The notes below the pieces were generated by a model. That model saw nothing but the letters and a program-made list of their open reading frames with translations. It had not been told where the DNA came from and made no database searches. This document shows, one piece after another, positions 8,880-17,402 of a stretch of DNA of 37,978 bases. The stretch spans positions 1 to 37,978 of the forward strand of contig JAAXZX010000098.1 of NCBI GenBank assembly GCA_012719645.1, read 5' to 3'. This DNA is from Clostridiaceae bacterium. Lineage in GTDB: Bacteria; Bacillota; Clostridia; DSM-8532. Made by a program: the position numbers and the translations under genes. Positions within the stretch are counted from its first letter, which is position 1; each line of letters starts with the position of its first letter.

Positions 8880-8980
8880 TTTTGTTGGACAAGTCCGTTA
8901 CAGGCACTGCTGCCGTTTTGCAGTGATCCGTTACTGTGCCCGTTTACACGAGTGATAATAAAGTCGTAGGATTTGCCAGG

Positions 8981-9021
8981 AAACAAAAAACCCGTGCTCT
9001 GACTGCTTTTCAGAGCCCGGG
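8981..9021 (-). terminator. Terminator of the solute-binding lipoprotein operon
   Basis: On the minus strand a 12-bp stem with one mismatch (8991-9002 with 9010-9021) and a 7-nt loop is followed by TTTTTTGTTT. It lies 40 bp after the stop of the last lipoprotein gene. Confidence 0.88.
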
Positions 9022-9061
9022 ATATTTGTGTTACGGGATCATCAGTGCGTTAACTTACAAC

Positions 9062-10486
9062 CTATTCAACGATGATATCCGGTAATTCGGATTTCACTTT
9101 CTGCTTGAAATCCGAGATGGCCTGCTCCCTGGTTTTTCTGCCTTCGACATACTCGCAAACCTCATCAAGCCAAACGGAATTGATCCAAGCGTCGTATTCG
9201 GTTATGTTGTTACCCTTTGCAAGCCTGGCACACCTGTCATATACTTCAAACATGTCCTGGCAGCCAAGGATGTCCAATTGAGCCGGGCATTTTCTCATGA
9301 CGGTGCCCGATGCCGCCGCCTCCCGGCGCCCGTCAATAGCCCCGGTGGCCCATAAATACTGTAAACCGGTATCTGAGCTGTCCAGTGTTATCCACTTGAT
9401 GATATAGCCAACGGCATCTTTGTGCCGGGTGTTTTTACTTGCAAAAACCCAGGTACCGCCCCAGAAGAAGCCTGCGGGAGGCTCGCATACAGCCCAGTCG
9501 CCATAGGTTCCCTCACCGGGCTCTTTACCTCCGCAGTTGTTTCTAATAATAAACTCCACAAACCACGACGGTCCGAGAAAACCAAAGATTTTCTTCTGGC
9601 CCTCGTCCCTCATATCAGCATACCATTCATCGGTCCAGCTGCTTGTATTATTGGTATATCGGTTGTCATGAAGCTGTTTTGCCAGGTCCAGGAAGGCTTC
9701 GCGCCTGGGGCCTATGACGAGCCTGCCATCGACGACCCAGGGAACTTCGGCGCTGTTTTCTACAGCCTTCCAGATATCGTCATATCCCGATACGATGCCA
9801 TATCCCTTTTCCTTAAGGTCGGCTGCCGCATCAAGAAACTTCTCCCAGCCCGGACCAATTTTGCTCTGAATGATTTCGGGATCGTCGGTTCCCCAGACCT
9901 CTTTTGCGATGGAGCGGCGGTATATGAAAGCGCCGCCGGTTCCATGATATGTAAGGCCAACGATCCGGCCTTCCGGATTGGCGCCAACATCGATGACGTA
10001 TTGGGGAATATCCGCCTCTTTTACAAGGTTATCCACGTCAATTCCAAGATCCTTGTATGGCGCCGCATAGCGGGCGGCGTCCCCTTTGGAGTATTTATAT
10101 ACATCTGTGATTTCAATAAGGTATATATCAGGCGCATCTTCACCCCCGGAATCAAGCTGTTCGACAAGATGCTTGTTAAAATCAATTTCGGCAGTTGCAA
10201 AAAGATGCATTTTGATTTCATATGGGAAGTCGGGATGGTGTTCAATGAATTTACTGATTATCTCATAATTATATAAACTATATACATGGATGACGCCCTT
10301 TTTGGGCACAGGCGTGTTTGCCGCATCCTGTTCCGCAGCATCTTCCGAGGGAGTTGGCGTAACCTCCGCGGACACAGCGGGAGTAACATCCGGACTTCCC
10401 GTGATACCGCCGGACGTGCCGCATCCTGCCATTATAAAAGGTATAATGACCAGGAAGCTTAATAACAATGCTGCAAGACGTTTCAT
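9062..10486 (-). CDS. Extracellular solute-binding lipoprotein, copy C (family 1 type)
   Basis: 474-aa secreted lipoprotein. A type II signal peptide, MKRLAALLLSFLVIIPF, leads to the lipobox IMAGC, followed by a low-complexity linker rich in T, P, S, E and D. The mature part resembles carbohydrate-binding proteins of ABC importers (cluster 1 type), which capture a sugar or oligosaccharide at the membrane surface. GAGGAG precedes ATG 10486. Only two bases separate it from the stop of copy B, so it is the last gene of the lipoprotein operon and ends at the terminator 8981-9021. It is the most divergent of the three paralogues, for example in RKCPAQLDILGCQDMFEVYD where the others have NVSGESDFLGGQDMFE. 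No permease or ATPase lies nearby. The ligand cannot be predicted. Confidence 0.85.
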   Translation of the reverse strand: MKRLAALLLSFLVIIPFIMAGCGTSGGITGSPDVTPAVSAEVTPTPSEDAAEQDAANTPVPKKGVIHVYSLYNYEIISKFIEHHPDFPYEIKMHLFATAEIDFNKHLVEQLDSGGEDAPDIYLIEITDVYKYSKGDAARYAAPYKDLGIDVDNLVKEADIPQYVIDVGANPEGRIVGLTYHGTGGAFIYRRSIAKEVWGTDDPEIIQSKIGPGWEKFLDAAADLKEKGYGIVSGYDDIWKAVENSAEVPWVVDGRLVIGPRREAFLDLAKQLHDNRYTNNTSSWTDEWYADMRDEGQKKIFGFLGPSWFVEFIIRNNCGGKEPGEGTYGDWAVCEPPAGFFWGGTWVFASKNTRHKDAVGYIIKWITLDSSDTGLQYLWATGAIDGRREAAASGTVMRKCPAQLDILGCQDMFEVYDRCARLAKGNNITEYDAWINSVWLDEVCEYVEGRKTREQAISDFKQKVKSELPDIIVE

Positions 10487-10488
10487 AG

Positions 10489-11930
10489 CTACTCCTCCTG
10501 GAGCGCGATAATGTCCATCAGGTCCTCAAATTTCTGTTTAAAACCTGCAATAACCTGTTCTTTTGACTTTCCGCCTTCAGCGTACGCACGGGCTGCATCA
10601 AGCCAGTAATGGCTGATTGCTATATCATACCGGGATATGTAGTTTTCATTTGCAAGCCTCGCTGCCCTGTCGAATGCCTCAAACATATCCTGGCCGCCTA
10701 AAAAATCAGATTCACCGGAGACATTCCTCATGACCGTCCCCGATGCGGCGGCCGGCCGGACCCCATCATCGAAGAAGGTTCCATTGGCCATGGAATACTG
10801 AAAACCTTCTTCGGAACTGTCAAGGGTAATCCACCTGATCAAATCGCCAAGTTCCTCTTTATACTCCGAATCCTTATTCACAAAGAACCAGATACCGCCC
10901 CAGAAGAAGCCGACCGGCGGGTCGCATACGGCCCAGTCGCCGTAGGTTCCTTCACCGGGCTTTTCGCCGCCGCAGTTACCAGTTATGATATAGTTCACCA
11001 TCCATGACGGTCCGAAGTATCCGAAGACTTTCCTGGGGCCTTCATCCCTCATATCCATGTACCAGGCGTCGGTCCAGCCTCTTGTGCCGTTGGTGTATCG
11101 GTTGCCATGGAGCGTTTTTGCAAGGTCAAGAAAGGCTTCATACTCCGGGTCGATTACAAGTTTTCCGTCGTCGACCCACGGTATTTCAGCGCTGTTTCTT
11201 ATAGGAGTCCACACCTCATCATATCCCGATACAATACTGTATCCCCTGGCTCTCAGGTCGGCTGCCGCTTCCAGGAACCTGTCCCAGCCCGGTCCTATCT
11301 TGTCCCTGATAATCTCGGGATCGTCGGTACCCCAGACATCCCTGGCGATGGAGCGGCGGTAGATGAAAGCGGCTCCCGTTCCCTCGTAGCTTAAGGCGAC
11401 CAACTGGCCATCGGCGTTTGTGCAACTACATACTGGTAAATATCGGCCTCTTTCAGGAGGGTATCAACATCGATGCCAAGATCCTTATAGGGTGCCGCAT
11501 ACTTGGCCATCTTTCCACGGGTGTAAACTTTCACGTATTCACTGTCGACAGTGTAAATATCAGGCATGTCTTTGCCGCCGGCCTCGAGGGCATCGTTGAG
11601 AGCTCCGTAATAACTGATGTCAATGGTATCAAGAAGATGTATTTCGAAGGAGAGTTCCGGATGGAGTTCCCTATACCTCTCCATGATTTTATACTCTTCC
11701 ATTGTGCAACAGTAGGCGTTGATCACCCGTTTTTTACCGGGAGCATCGGTTGCTGCCGGACCGTTATTATCGGTTTCGGCCGTCGGCCGCTGTACGGCCG
11801 TATCTTCGCAGACAGCAGGAGAAGCGCCCGGGCTGGTATCGGTGCTGTTCCGGGTATCAATATCAGAACCGCATCCCGCAACCGGGAGCATAATAAGGAA
11901 AATGAGGAGCAAAGCTGCAATGCGTTTCAT
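10489..11930 (-). pseudogene. Solute-binding lipoprotein, copy B, disrupted by frameshift
   Basis: The 5' part (11930-11391) encodes a lipoprotein signal peptide (MKRIAALLLIFLIMLPVAGC) and the first third, to KEADIYQYVV, then runs out of frame to a stop. The rest (11403-10489) continues in another frame, from LVALSYEGTG to the normal C-terminus. Compared with copy A, seven bases are missing between the conserved ACATAC and GCGTTTG blocks near 11418-11424 (plus strand), which explains the shift. The start at 11930 has a ribosome binding site, and 17 bp separate it from the stop of copy A. The downstream frame has only an internal TTG at 11403 with no ribosome binding site, so a functional C-terminal protein is unlikely. 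Otherwise the sequence is well preserved, so the lesion is recent or a sequencing error. Confidence 0.8.
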
Positions 11931-11947
11931 AGCGGCCCCTCCCTAAA

Positions 11948-13378
11948 CTATTCTACTATGATGTCCAGTTGCTCCTTTACTTTCTGTTTGAACTCTGCAA
12001 TAACCTGCTCTTTTGACTTCCCGCCTTCAGCGTGCTCACGGGCGGCAGCAAGCCAAAAATAATTAATTAATTCATCATACATGGTTCTGTTCTTTCCATT
12101 TGCGAGCTTCGCTGCCCTGTCGAACACTTCAAACATATCCTGGCCGCCTAAAAAATCGCTTTTCCCTGAGACATTCCTCATGACCATCCCGGATGTTACT
12201 GCATCCTGCACCCGGCCATTATCGTAGGTGCCACTGGCCCAGGAATACTGAAGACCCGTCTCGGAACTGTCAAGGGTGATCCACCTGATCAGGTCGCCAA
12301 GAACTTCCTTGTGTTCCGAATTCTTATTTACAAAAACCCAGAAGCCACCCCAGAAAAAGCCGGCCGGCGGCTCGCAGACGGCCCAGTCGCCGTAGGTTCC
12401 TTCACCGGGCTGTTTGCCGCCGCAGTTATTAGTTATGACATAGTTCACCATCCATGACGGTCCGAAGTATCCGAAGACTTTCTTGGGCCCGGTATCTTTC
12501 ATACCGTCATACCATTCAGTTAACCAGGTTGTTGTATTGTTGGTATATCCTCTGTCATGGAACTGTTTTGCAAGGTCAAGAAAGGCTTCACGATAGGAAT
12601 CAATATGGAGTTTGCCATCTACGATCCATGGATTTTCAGCACTGGCTGCCATGGGGAACCAGAGATCGTCATATCCCGATACCATGACATATCCCCTAAC
12701 TTTAAGATCGGCTGCCGCTTCGAGGAACCTGTCCCAGCCCGGACCAATTTTGTCCCTGATTATTTCGGGATCATCGGTTCCCCAGACTGTCTTCGCTATG
12801 GAGCGGCGATATATGAAAGCGCTGCCGGTTCCCTGGTAGCTTAAGGCGACCACCTGGCCATCAGCGTTTGAGCCCATGTCAATGACATACCGGGGGATAT
12901 CGGCTTCCTTTGCGAGGCTTTCAACATCAATGCCGAGGTCCCTGTACGGCGTTGCATACATGGCCATGTCCCCATGGATGTATTCCATCACATGGCCGCT
13001 TTCGATACAGTAAATATCGGGCATTCGCGAGCCGCCGGCTTCAAGGGCTTCGTTAAGAGCGACATGAAAATCTACGTCCGCTGTGGCAAAACTATACAGC
13101 CTTATATCGTATGGAAATTCCGGATGAAGCTCCTTATACCTCATGGCAATCCAGTACAGTTCATCTGATTGACAATATATATTGATGATCCTGTCGCCGG
13201 GAACATCGGTTGCCGCCGGATCGTTTTTATCGGTGTCATCCTTTGGTTGCACCGAAGCCGTATCTTCGGAAATTGCCGGAGAAGTATCCGGACTGTTGAG
13301 GGTATCGCTGGCAGAGCCGCATCCCGCAAATGGCAGCAGGATCAGGAAAGTGAGTAACAGAGCTGTAAAACGTTTCAT
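11948..13378 (-). CDS. Extracellular solute-binding lipoprotein, copy A
   Basis: 476-aa lipoprotein and first gene of the three-copy operon. The start is set at 13378 (MKRFTALLLTFLILLPFAGC): AGGAGG lies just upstream and the signal peptide and lipobox begin here. The frame is open further upstream to 13552, but that extension is not signal-like. A TPS/D-rich linker is followed by a family 1 solute-binding fold; conserved segments shared with copies B and C include GTGSAFIYRRSIA, TDDPEIIRDKIGPGWDRFL, GDWAVCEPPAGFFWGG and RWITLDSSETGLQYSWASG. It probably binds a carbohydrate at the outer membrane leaflet for an ABC importer encoded elsewhere. A TATAAT-like -10 lies about 50 bp upstream. Very similar to copy B at nucleotide level. 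Confidence 0.87.
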   Translation of the reverse strand: MKRFTALLLTFLILLPFAGCGSASDTLNSPDTSPAISEDTASVQPKDDTDKNDPAATDVPGDRIINIYCQSDELYWIAMRYKELHPEFPYDIRLYSFATADVDFHVALNEALEAGGSRMPDIYCIESGHVMEYIHGDMAMYATPYRDLGIDVESLAKEADIPRYVIDMGSNADGQVVALSYQGTGSAFIYRRSIAKTVWGTDDPEIIRDKIGPGWDRFLEAAADLKVRGYVMVSGYDDLWFPMAASAENPWIVDGKLHIDSYREAFLDLAKQFHDRGYTNNTTTWLTEWYDGMKDTGPKKVFGYFGPSWMVNYVITNNCGGKQPGEGTYGDWAVCEPPAGFFWGGFWVFVNKNSEHKEVLGDLIRWITLDSSETGLQYSWASGTYDNGRVQDAVTSGMVMRNVSGKSDFLGGQDMFEVFDRAAKLANGKNRTMYDELINYFWLAAAREHAEGGKSKEQVIAEFKQKVKEQLDIIVE

Positions 13379-13508
13379 AATGGCCTCCTGCAGGTATGAA
13401 TGCAAATCTGTAATGACTGATATTACCATAATTATATCATTTAATGCCATTAATTCATATAGCTTCATGCGGCAGCCTCCCCATGGCTGTGTCATGGTAT
13501 CTGCATAC

Positions 13509-13526
13509 GAAAAAGCATTCTTTTTC
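13509..13526. other. Short hairpin in divergent intergenic region
   Basis: GAAAAAG - CATT - CTTTTTC forms a perfect 7-bp stem with a 4-nt loop between the leftward lipoprotein operon and the rightward Nudix regulator. It lies just upstream of the promoter at 13536. The role is unknown. Confidence 0.35.
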
Positions 13527-13535
13527 ATATGACTG

Positions 13536-13564
13536 TTGACCGAAGCAACCAATGGGCCTATAAT
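13536..13564 (+). promoter_or_regulatory. SigA promoter of the NrtR-type regulator/pncB genes
   Basis: TTGACC (13536-13541), 17-bp spacer, TATAAT (13559-13564). It lies 57 bp upstream of the ATG at 13622. A candidate operator begins at the last base of the -10. Confidence 0.85.
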
Positions 13565-13589
13565 GATAATAACATATTGATATTATCAA
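13564..13589. promoter_or_regulatory. Candidate operator for the NrtR-type regulator
   Basis: Two nested symmetries overlap the transcription start: TGATAATA (13564-13571) with TATTATCA (13581-13588), spacer 9; and TTGATA-T-TATCAA at 13577-13589. The position just downstream of the -10 fits autorepression by the Nudix/winged-helix protein encoded next. Binding is inferred. Confidence 0.45.
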
Positions 13590-13621
13590 AACAACAATAT
13601 TAGTGAAAGGAACAGGAACAT

Positions 13622-14515
13622 ATGAATGACAAGGTTCGGGACAGGATGGGACTTACCGAAGAGGAATTCCTGGCACAGTATGACCCCGGGAAGTATGAAA
13701 GGCCTTCCGTAACGGTAGATATGCTCATCTTCACGGTAACCGACGTGGAGAGCGGCAATTACAGAAAGCTTCCGGAAAAGGCGCTGAAGCTCCTGATGAT
13801 CAAGAGGGCGGAACATCCCTGCATTGGGCAGTGGGCCCTTCCGGGCGGATTCGTAAAGATGGACGAGAGCCTGGAGGAGGCCGCATACCGTGAACTCAAG
13901 GAGGAAACCGGCATAGAAAACGTGTATCTCGAGCAGCTGTATACATGGGGCGATCCGCGCAGGGATCCCAGGACAAGGGTAATCAGCACATCCTACCTTT
14001 CACTGGCCGACAGTTCCGGTCTTAACATTAAGGCCAGCGACGACGCCGATGATGCCTGCTGGTTCACTGTAACCTACAGGGTATTCAGGGAACAGAAGAC
14101 CGTGGATGGCGAGAACAGGGCCATTGAGCGCTTCAGCAGGCTGACGCTCCGACATGGAAACGAAACCCTTTCTGCAGTGCTCAGGCATACCCTGATATCC
14201 GAGGGAAAGCTGGGCCGCTGGGAAACCTCCATTGAGGACCCGGGCGGAATAGCCTTCGATCACGCAAGGATCATCGCCTATGGTATAGAAAGGCTCAGAA
14301 ACAAGGTTGAGTATACCGATATCGCCTTCAGCCTCATGCCGCAGTATTTTACGCTGACCGAGCTTCAGCAGGTTTATGAAGTAATACTGGACAAGGAACT
14401 CCTTAAGGCCAACTTCAGAAGGAAGATAGCCAACAGGGTCAAGGAAACCAACCGTTACAAAACGGCTGCCGGCCACAGGCCGTCCAAGCTGTATACCTAT
14501 TGTCCCGAATTCTGA
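13622..14515 (+). CDS. nrtR: Nudix/winged-helix protein, NrtR-type regulator of NAD metabolism
   Basis: 297 aa. The N-terminal Nudix domain has a perfect box (GFVKMDESLEEAAYRELKEET, G76 to about residue 98) with the catalytic RE..EE set intact. The C-terminal part (about 200-297, with AFDHARIIAYGIERLRNKVEYTDIAF, FTLTELQQVYE and FRRKI) matches the winged helix-turn-helix of NrtR-type regulators, which sense ADP-ribose or related NAD turnover products and control NAD synthesis genes. The neighbouring gene, nicotinate phosphoribosyltransferase, supports this. Many characterised NrtR proteins have a degenerate Nudix box; here it looks catalytic, so the protein may also hydrolyse ADP-ribose. ATG 13622 follows AAAGGAACAGGAACAT. 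A plain ADP-ribose pyrophosphatase is the main alternative. Confidence 0.82.
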   Translation: MNDKVRDRMGLTEEEFLAQYDPGKYERPSVTVDMLIFTVTDVESGNYRKLPEKALKLLMIKRAEHPCIGQWALPGGFVKMDESLEEAAYRELKEETGIENVYLEQLYTWGDPRRDPRTRVISTSYLSLADSSGLNIKASDDADDACWFTVTYRVFREQKTVDGENRAIERFSRLTLRHGNETLSAVLRHTLISEGKLGRWETSIEDPGGIAFDHARIIAYGIERLRNKVEYTDIAFSLMPQYFTLTELQQVYEVILDKELLKANFRRKIANRVKETNRYKTAAGHRPSKLYTYCPEF

Positions 14516-14548
14516 AGATGGCGGATGGAAGGGAAGGGGAGATATGAA

Positions 14549-14683
14549 GTGAAGACCGCTGACAGGGAAAGATTTCTTGAGAAAAGTATAAAAGCGCTGG
14601 CACAGACTTATGACCAGCTTGGCAGCCTGCCTTCTCTGAATATCTCGAACCGGAACCCGGATAAACGGCGCTTGTTGTTGAAA
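14549..14683 (+). CDS. Short ORF, possible gene remnant
   Basis: 44-codon GTG-start ORF encoding VKTADRERFLEKSIKALAQ and onward, ending LPSLNISNRNPDKRRLLLK. GGGGAG lies seven bases before the GTG, so it could be translated. The tail looks cut short. A +1 shifted frame immediately continues open (from about 14671, LVVEMINGMNYMALYGM onward) to the stop at 14766, so the two pieces could be halves of one frameshifted small gene. I do not recognise a family. It lies between nrtR and pncB on the same strand. Confidence 0.3.
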
Positions 14684-14766
14684 TGATTAACGGGATGAAT
14701 TATATGGCTTTGTATGGTATGCTAAGTAGTGGCGTTGAAGTTGCTGAAAGATTTGAGGACATATAA
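14683..14766 (+). CDS. Short ORF overlapping the preceding fragment
   Basis: 27-codon ATG-start frame (MINGMNYMALYGMLSSGVEV and onward, ending RFEDI) whose open frame extends upstream into the 14549 ORF. No ribosome binding site of its own is evident. It may be the frameshifted second half of a decayed gene, or chance. It ends 21 bp before pncB. Confidence 0.2.
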   Translation: MINGMNYMALYGMLSSGVEVAERFEDI

Positions 14767-14787
14767 AAAAGAAAAGAGGCGCTTTAA

Positions 14788-16245
14788 ATGGACAGGATGC
14801 TGGATAGTATCAACCTTACAATGTTAACCGATTTCTACGAACTCACCATGGCCAATGGATATTTTCAGAACGGCCTCGGGGATAAAACTGCCGTCTTCGA
14901 CATGTTTTTCAGAAAGGTTCCGGATAAGGGCGGTTTCGCCATAATGGCCGGCGTTGAGCAACTGATTGCTTACCTGAAGAATCTCAAGTTCAATGACGAG
15001 GATATTGCATTTCTCAGGGAGAAAGATTTCAGCGAGGAGTTCCTGGATTACCTGAAAAATTTCAGGTTTTGCTGTGACGTATGGGCAATACCCGAAGGTA
15101 CGCCCATATTCCCCGGCGAACCCATAGTTACGGTGAAAGGTCCTGTGATCCAGGCACAGCTCGTCGAAACAATGGTGCTGTTAACCATCAACCACCAGTC
15201 GCTGATAGCCACCAAGGCCAACCGGATCATGCGTGCTGCCAAAGGGCGTGCGGTAATGGAGTTTGGCTCAAGAAGGGCCCAGGGATACGACGGCGCCATT
15301 TATGGAGCCAGGGCAGCCTATATAGGGGGATGTGTCGGGACTTCCTGCACCATCTGCGAGAGGGATTTCAATATTCCTGCCATGGGGACCATGGCCCACA
15401 GCTGGGTACAGATGTTTGACTCGGAACTGGAGGCCTTCAGGGCATATGCCAGGATATATCCTGACAACTGCGTGCTTCTGGTGGATACCTATAATGTCCT
15501 GAAATCCGGTGTTCCCAATGCCATACGAACATTCAACGAGGTGGTCGTGCCCATGGGATACCGGCCCAAAGGAATACGCATCGACTCGGGCGACATCACC
15601 TATCTTTCAAGGGCAGCCAGAAAGATGCTGGATGAGGCCGGCTTCCCGGACTGCAAGATTATCGCGTCCAACGCATTAGATGAATACATTATACATGACA
15701 TCCTGATCCAGGGGGCAAAGGTGGACCAGTTCGGGGTTGGGGAACGCCTGATCACATCACGCTCGGAGCCGGTATTCGGAGGGGTATACAAACTTGTGGC
15801 CATCGCCGACGGGGACAGGATTATACCCAAGATCAAGGTTAGCGAAAACATAGAGAAGATAACAAATCCCGGATTCAAGCAGGTTTGGCGCCTGTATGAC
15901 AGGGACAGCGGCAAAGCCCTGGCCGATGTTATTACCCACCATGACGAGGTCATCGATGATACAGGGCCCTACGAGATATTTGACCCGGACTTTACCTGGA
16001 AGCGCAAGACCCTTGTCAACTTCCGGGCAAGGAAACTTCTGACACCTATTTTCGTAAAGGGCGAATGCGTATACGAAACCCCACCCCTTGATGAGATAAG
16101 AAAATACTGCATGGAGCAGGTGGACTCCCTTTGGGATGAAGTAAAGAGGTTTGAGAATCCCCACAAGTATTATGTGGACCTGTCAAAACCTCTTTGGGAA
16201 ACCAAGGACAGGCTCCTGTCCGAGTATTCTGTGGGCAGGGCCTGA
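14788..16245 (+). CDS. pncB: Nicotinate phosphoribosyltransferase
   Basis: 485-aa enzyme of the Preiss-Handler NAD salvage route. It joins nicotinate with PRPP (with ATP hydrolysis) to make nicotinate mononucleotide. Typical segments are [16 protein letters not shown] at the N-terminus, [41 protein letters not shown] (substrate loop), [22 protein letters not shown] with the family histidine, [14 protein letters not shown], and [21 protein letters not shown], then a C-terminal barrel-closing part including GVYKLVAI. The length fits the longer Firmicutes form. The start at 14788 has only a moderate site (AAGAGG, nine bases upstream). It lies 272 bp after the Nudix regulator gene on the same strand, which probably controls it. 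No other NAD genes are in the window. Confidence 0.95.
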   Translation: MDRMLDSINLTMLTDFYELTMANGYFQNGLGDKTAVFDMFFRKVPDKGGFAIMAGVEQLIAYLKNLKFNDEDIAFLREKDFSEEFLDYLKNFRFCCDVWAIPEGTPIFPGEPIVTVKGPVIQAQLVETMVLLTINHQSLIATKANRIMRAAKGRAVMEFGSRRAQGYDGAIYGARAAYIGGCVGTSCTICERDFNIPAMGTMAHSWVQMFDSELEAFRAYARIYPDNCVLLVDTYNVLKSGVPNAIRTFNEVVVPMGYRPKGIRIDSGDITYLSRAARKMLDEAGFPDCKIIASNALDEYIIHDILIQGAKVDQFGVGERLITSRSEPVFGGVYKLVAIADGDRIIPKIKVSENIEKITNPGFKQVWRLYDRDSGKALADVITHHDEVIDDTGPYEIFDPDFTWKRKTLVNFRARKLLTPIFVKGECVYETPPLDEIRKYCMEQVDSLWDEVKRFENPHKYYVDLSKPLWETKDRLLSEYSVGRA

Positions 16246-16340
16246 TCCGACTGATACCAGGCGACGATTTGCTTTTCAGCACAGAACTTTCCTTCATTCA
16301 GCCGTTCGGCCTGTATGTTGATGCTTCGGAGGTGGAATCT

Positions 16341-17159
16341 ATGGATCTCGGCTGGAACAATTTGTTGTTTGCTTTTGGTTTAACCCTTTTTGCCGGTCTG
16401 TCCACGGGTATAGGAAGCGCCCTGGCCTTCTTTGCCAAAAGGACAAATACCAGATTCCTGTCGGTAGCCCTCGGTTTTTCTGCCGGCGTTATGATCTATG
16501 TATCCATGACGGAAATCTTTACCAAGGCGAAGGATTCACTGGTCGGCGCACTGGGGGTCAAGGCGGGATCATGGGTAACCGTGGCGGCATTCTTTGGCGG
16601 TATCCTTTTGATTACCGTGATAGACAAGCTGGTCCCCTCGGTTGAAAACCCCCATGAATGCCGCATGATCGAAGACCTGGACCCTGGTATGAAGGCAAAA
16701 TGCGAGGGAAACCTGATGAGGATTGGCACGTTCACCGCTTTGGCCATCGCAATCCATAACTTCCCTGAAGGCCTTGCGACCTTTACATCGGCCATCAAGG
16801 ATCCCACCCTTGGAATAGCCATTGCAGTTGCCATTGCCATTCACAACATCCCCGAGGGGATAGCGGTATCGGTGCCCGTCTATTATGCCACCGACAACAG
16901 GAAAAAAGCGTTTGTACTTTCGTTCCTGTCGGGTCTGTCCGAACCGGTAGGCGCCATCATAGGCTACTCCATACTGTACCGGTTCTTCAACGATGTGGTC
17001 TACGGGATCCTGTTTGCAGCCGTTGCCGGCATCATGGTCTTTATTTCCCTTGACGAGCTTCTGCCCACAGCCCGTGAGTACGGGGAAGCCCACCTTTCCA
17101 TCTATGGCCTGGTGGCAGGTATGCTGGTCATGGCAGTCAGCCTGCTGTTATTCATATAA
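16341..17159 (+). CDS. zupT: ZIP family metal transporter (ZupT type)
   Basis: 272-aa inner membrane protein with about eight TM helices that imports divalent metals, mainly zinc and also iron, manganese or cobalt in this subfamily. The metal-binding motifs of TM4 and TM5, HNFPEG (H139) and HNIPEG (H168), are both intact. A cytoplasmic loop (about 105-130, with [21 protein letters not shown]) carries H, C and acidic residues. The start is ATG 16341, preceded by GGAGGTGG; the frame is open further back to 16194 but that part overlaps pncB and is not protein-like. The gene follows pncB by 95 bp and could be read through from it. It ends before a large hairpin at 17201. Confidence 0.92.
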   Translation: MDLGWNNLLFAFGLTLFAGLSTGIGSALAFFAKRTNTRFLSVALGFSAGVMIYVSMTEIFTKAKDSLVGALGVKAGSWVTVAAFFGGILLITVIDKLVPSVENPHECRMIEDLDPGMKAKCEGNLMRIGTFTALAIAIHNFPEGLATFTSAIKDPTLGIAIAVAIAIHNIPEGIAVSVPVYYATDNRKKAFVLSFLSGLSEPVGAIIGYSILYRFFNDVVYGILFAAVAGIMVFISLDELLPTAREYGEAHLSIYGLVAGMLVMAVSLLLFI

Positions 17160-17200
17160 CTTAATACCAACAGATTGGGCAGAGTCCCGTTGTAAACCGG

Positions 17201-17248
17201 CAGCCCGGAAAACCGCATGGGTAAACCATGATAAGGTTGTCCGGGCTG
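17201..17248 (+). terminator. Large compound hairpin after zupT
   Basis: CAGCCCGGA (17201-17209) pairs with TCCGGGCTG (17240-17248). Inside it AACC (17210-17213) can pair with GGTT (17235-17238) and CATGG (17216-17220) with CCATG (17226-17230). The result is one long three-part stem. No clear T-run follows (TCTTGTC), so it is either an imperfect terminator of zupT or a structured leader of the chemotaxis gene. Confidence 0.45.
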
Positions 17249-17402
17249 TCTTGTCAGGAAACAGTCTTCCGGAAATGGTCATAAAAAACAAAAACTTTGA
17301 TTAAAAATACAAAACCGGTGGTAAAGAAAATCTGTTTTAATTTGCTCAAAAGGCTGCATAAACAAAGGCAACACAAGTTAACAGAAAGCGGGTTGACTTA
17401 CA

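Noticed and set aside
11391-11930. Programmed frameshift in lipoprotein copy B
   Set aside because: There is no slippery heptamer, and the difference from copy A is a seven-base gap, which fits a deletion better.
17201-17248. Cyclic-di-GMP riboswitch before the chemoreceptor
   Set aside because: The AAACC and ACCATG words recall that class, but the conserved core around the CACGCAAAGGG-type region is missing and the fold is a simple long stem.
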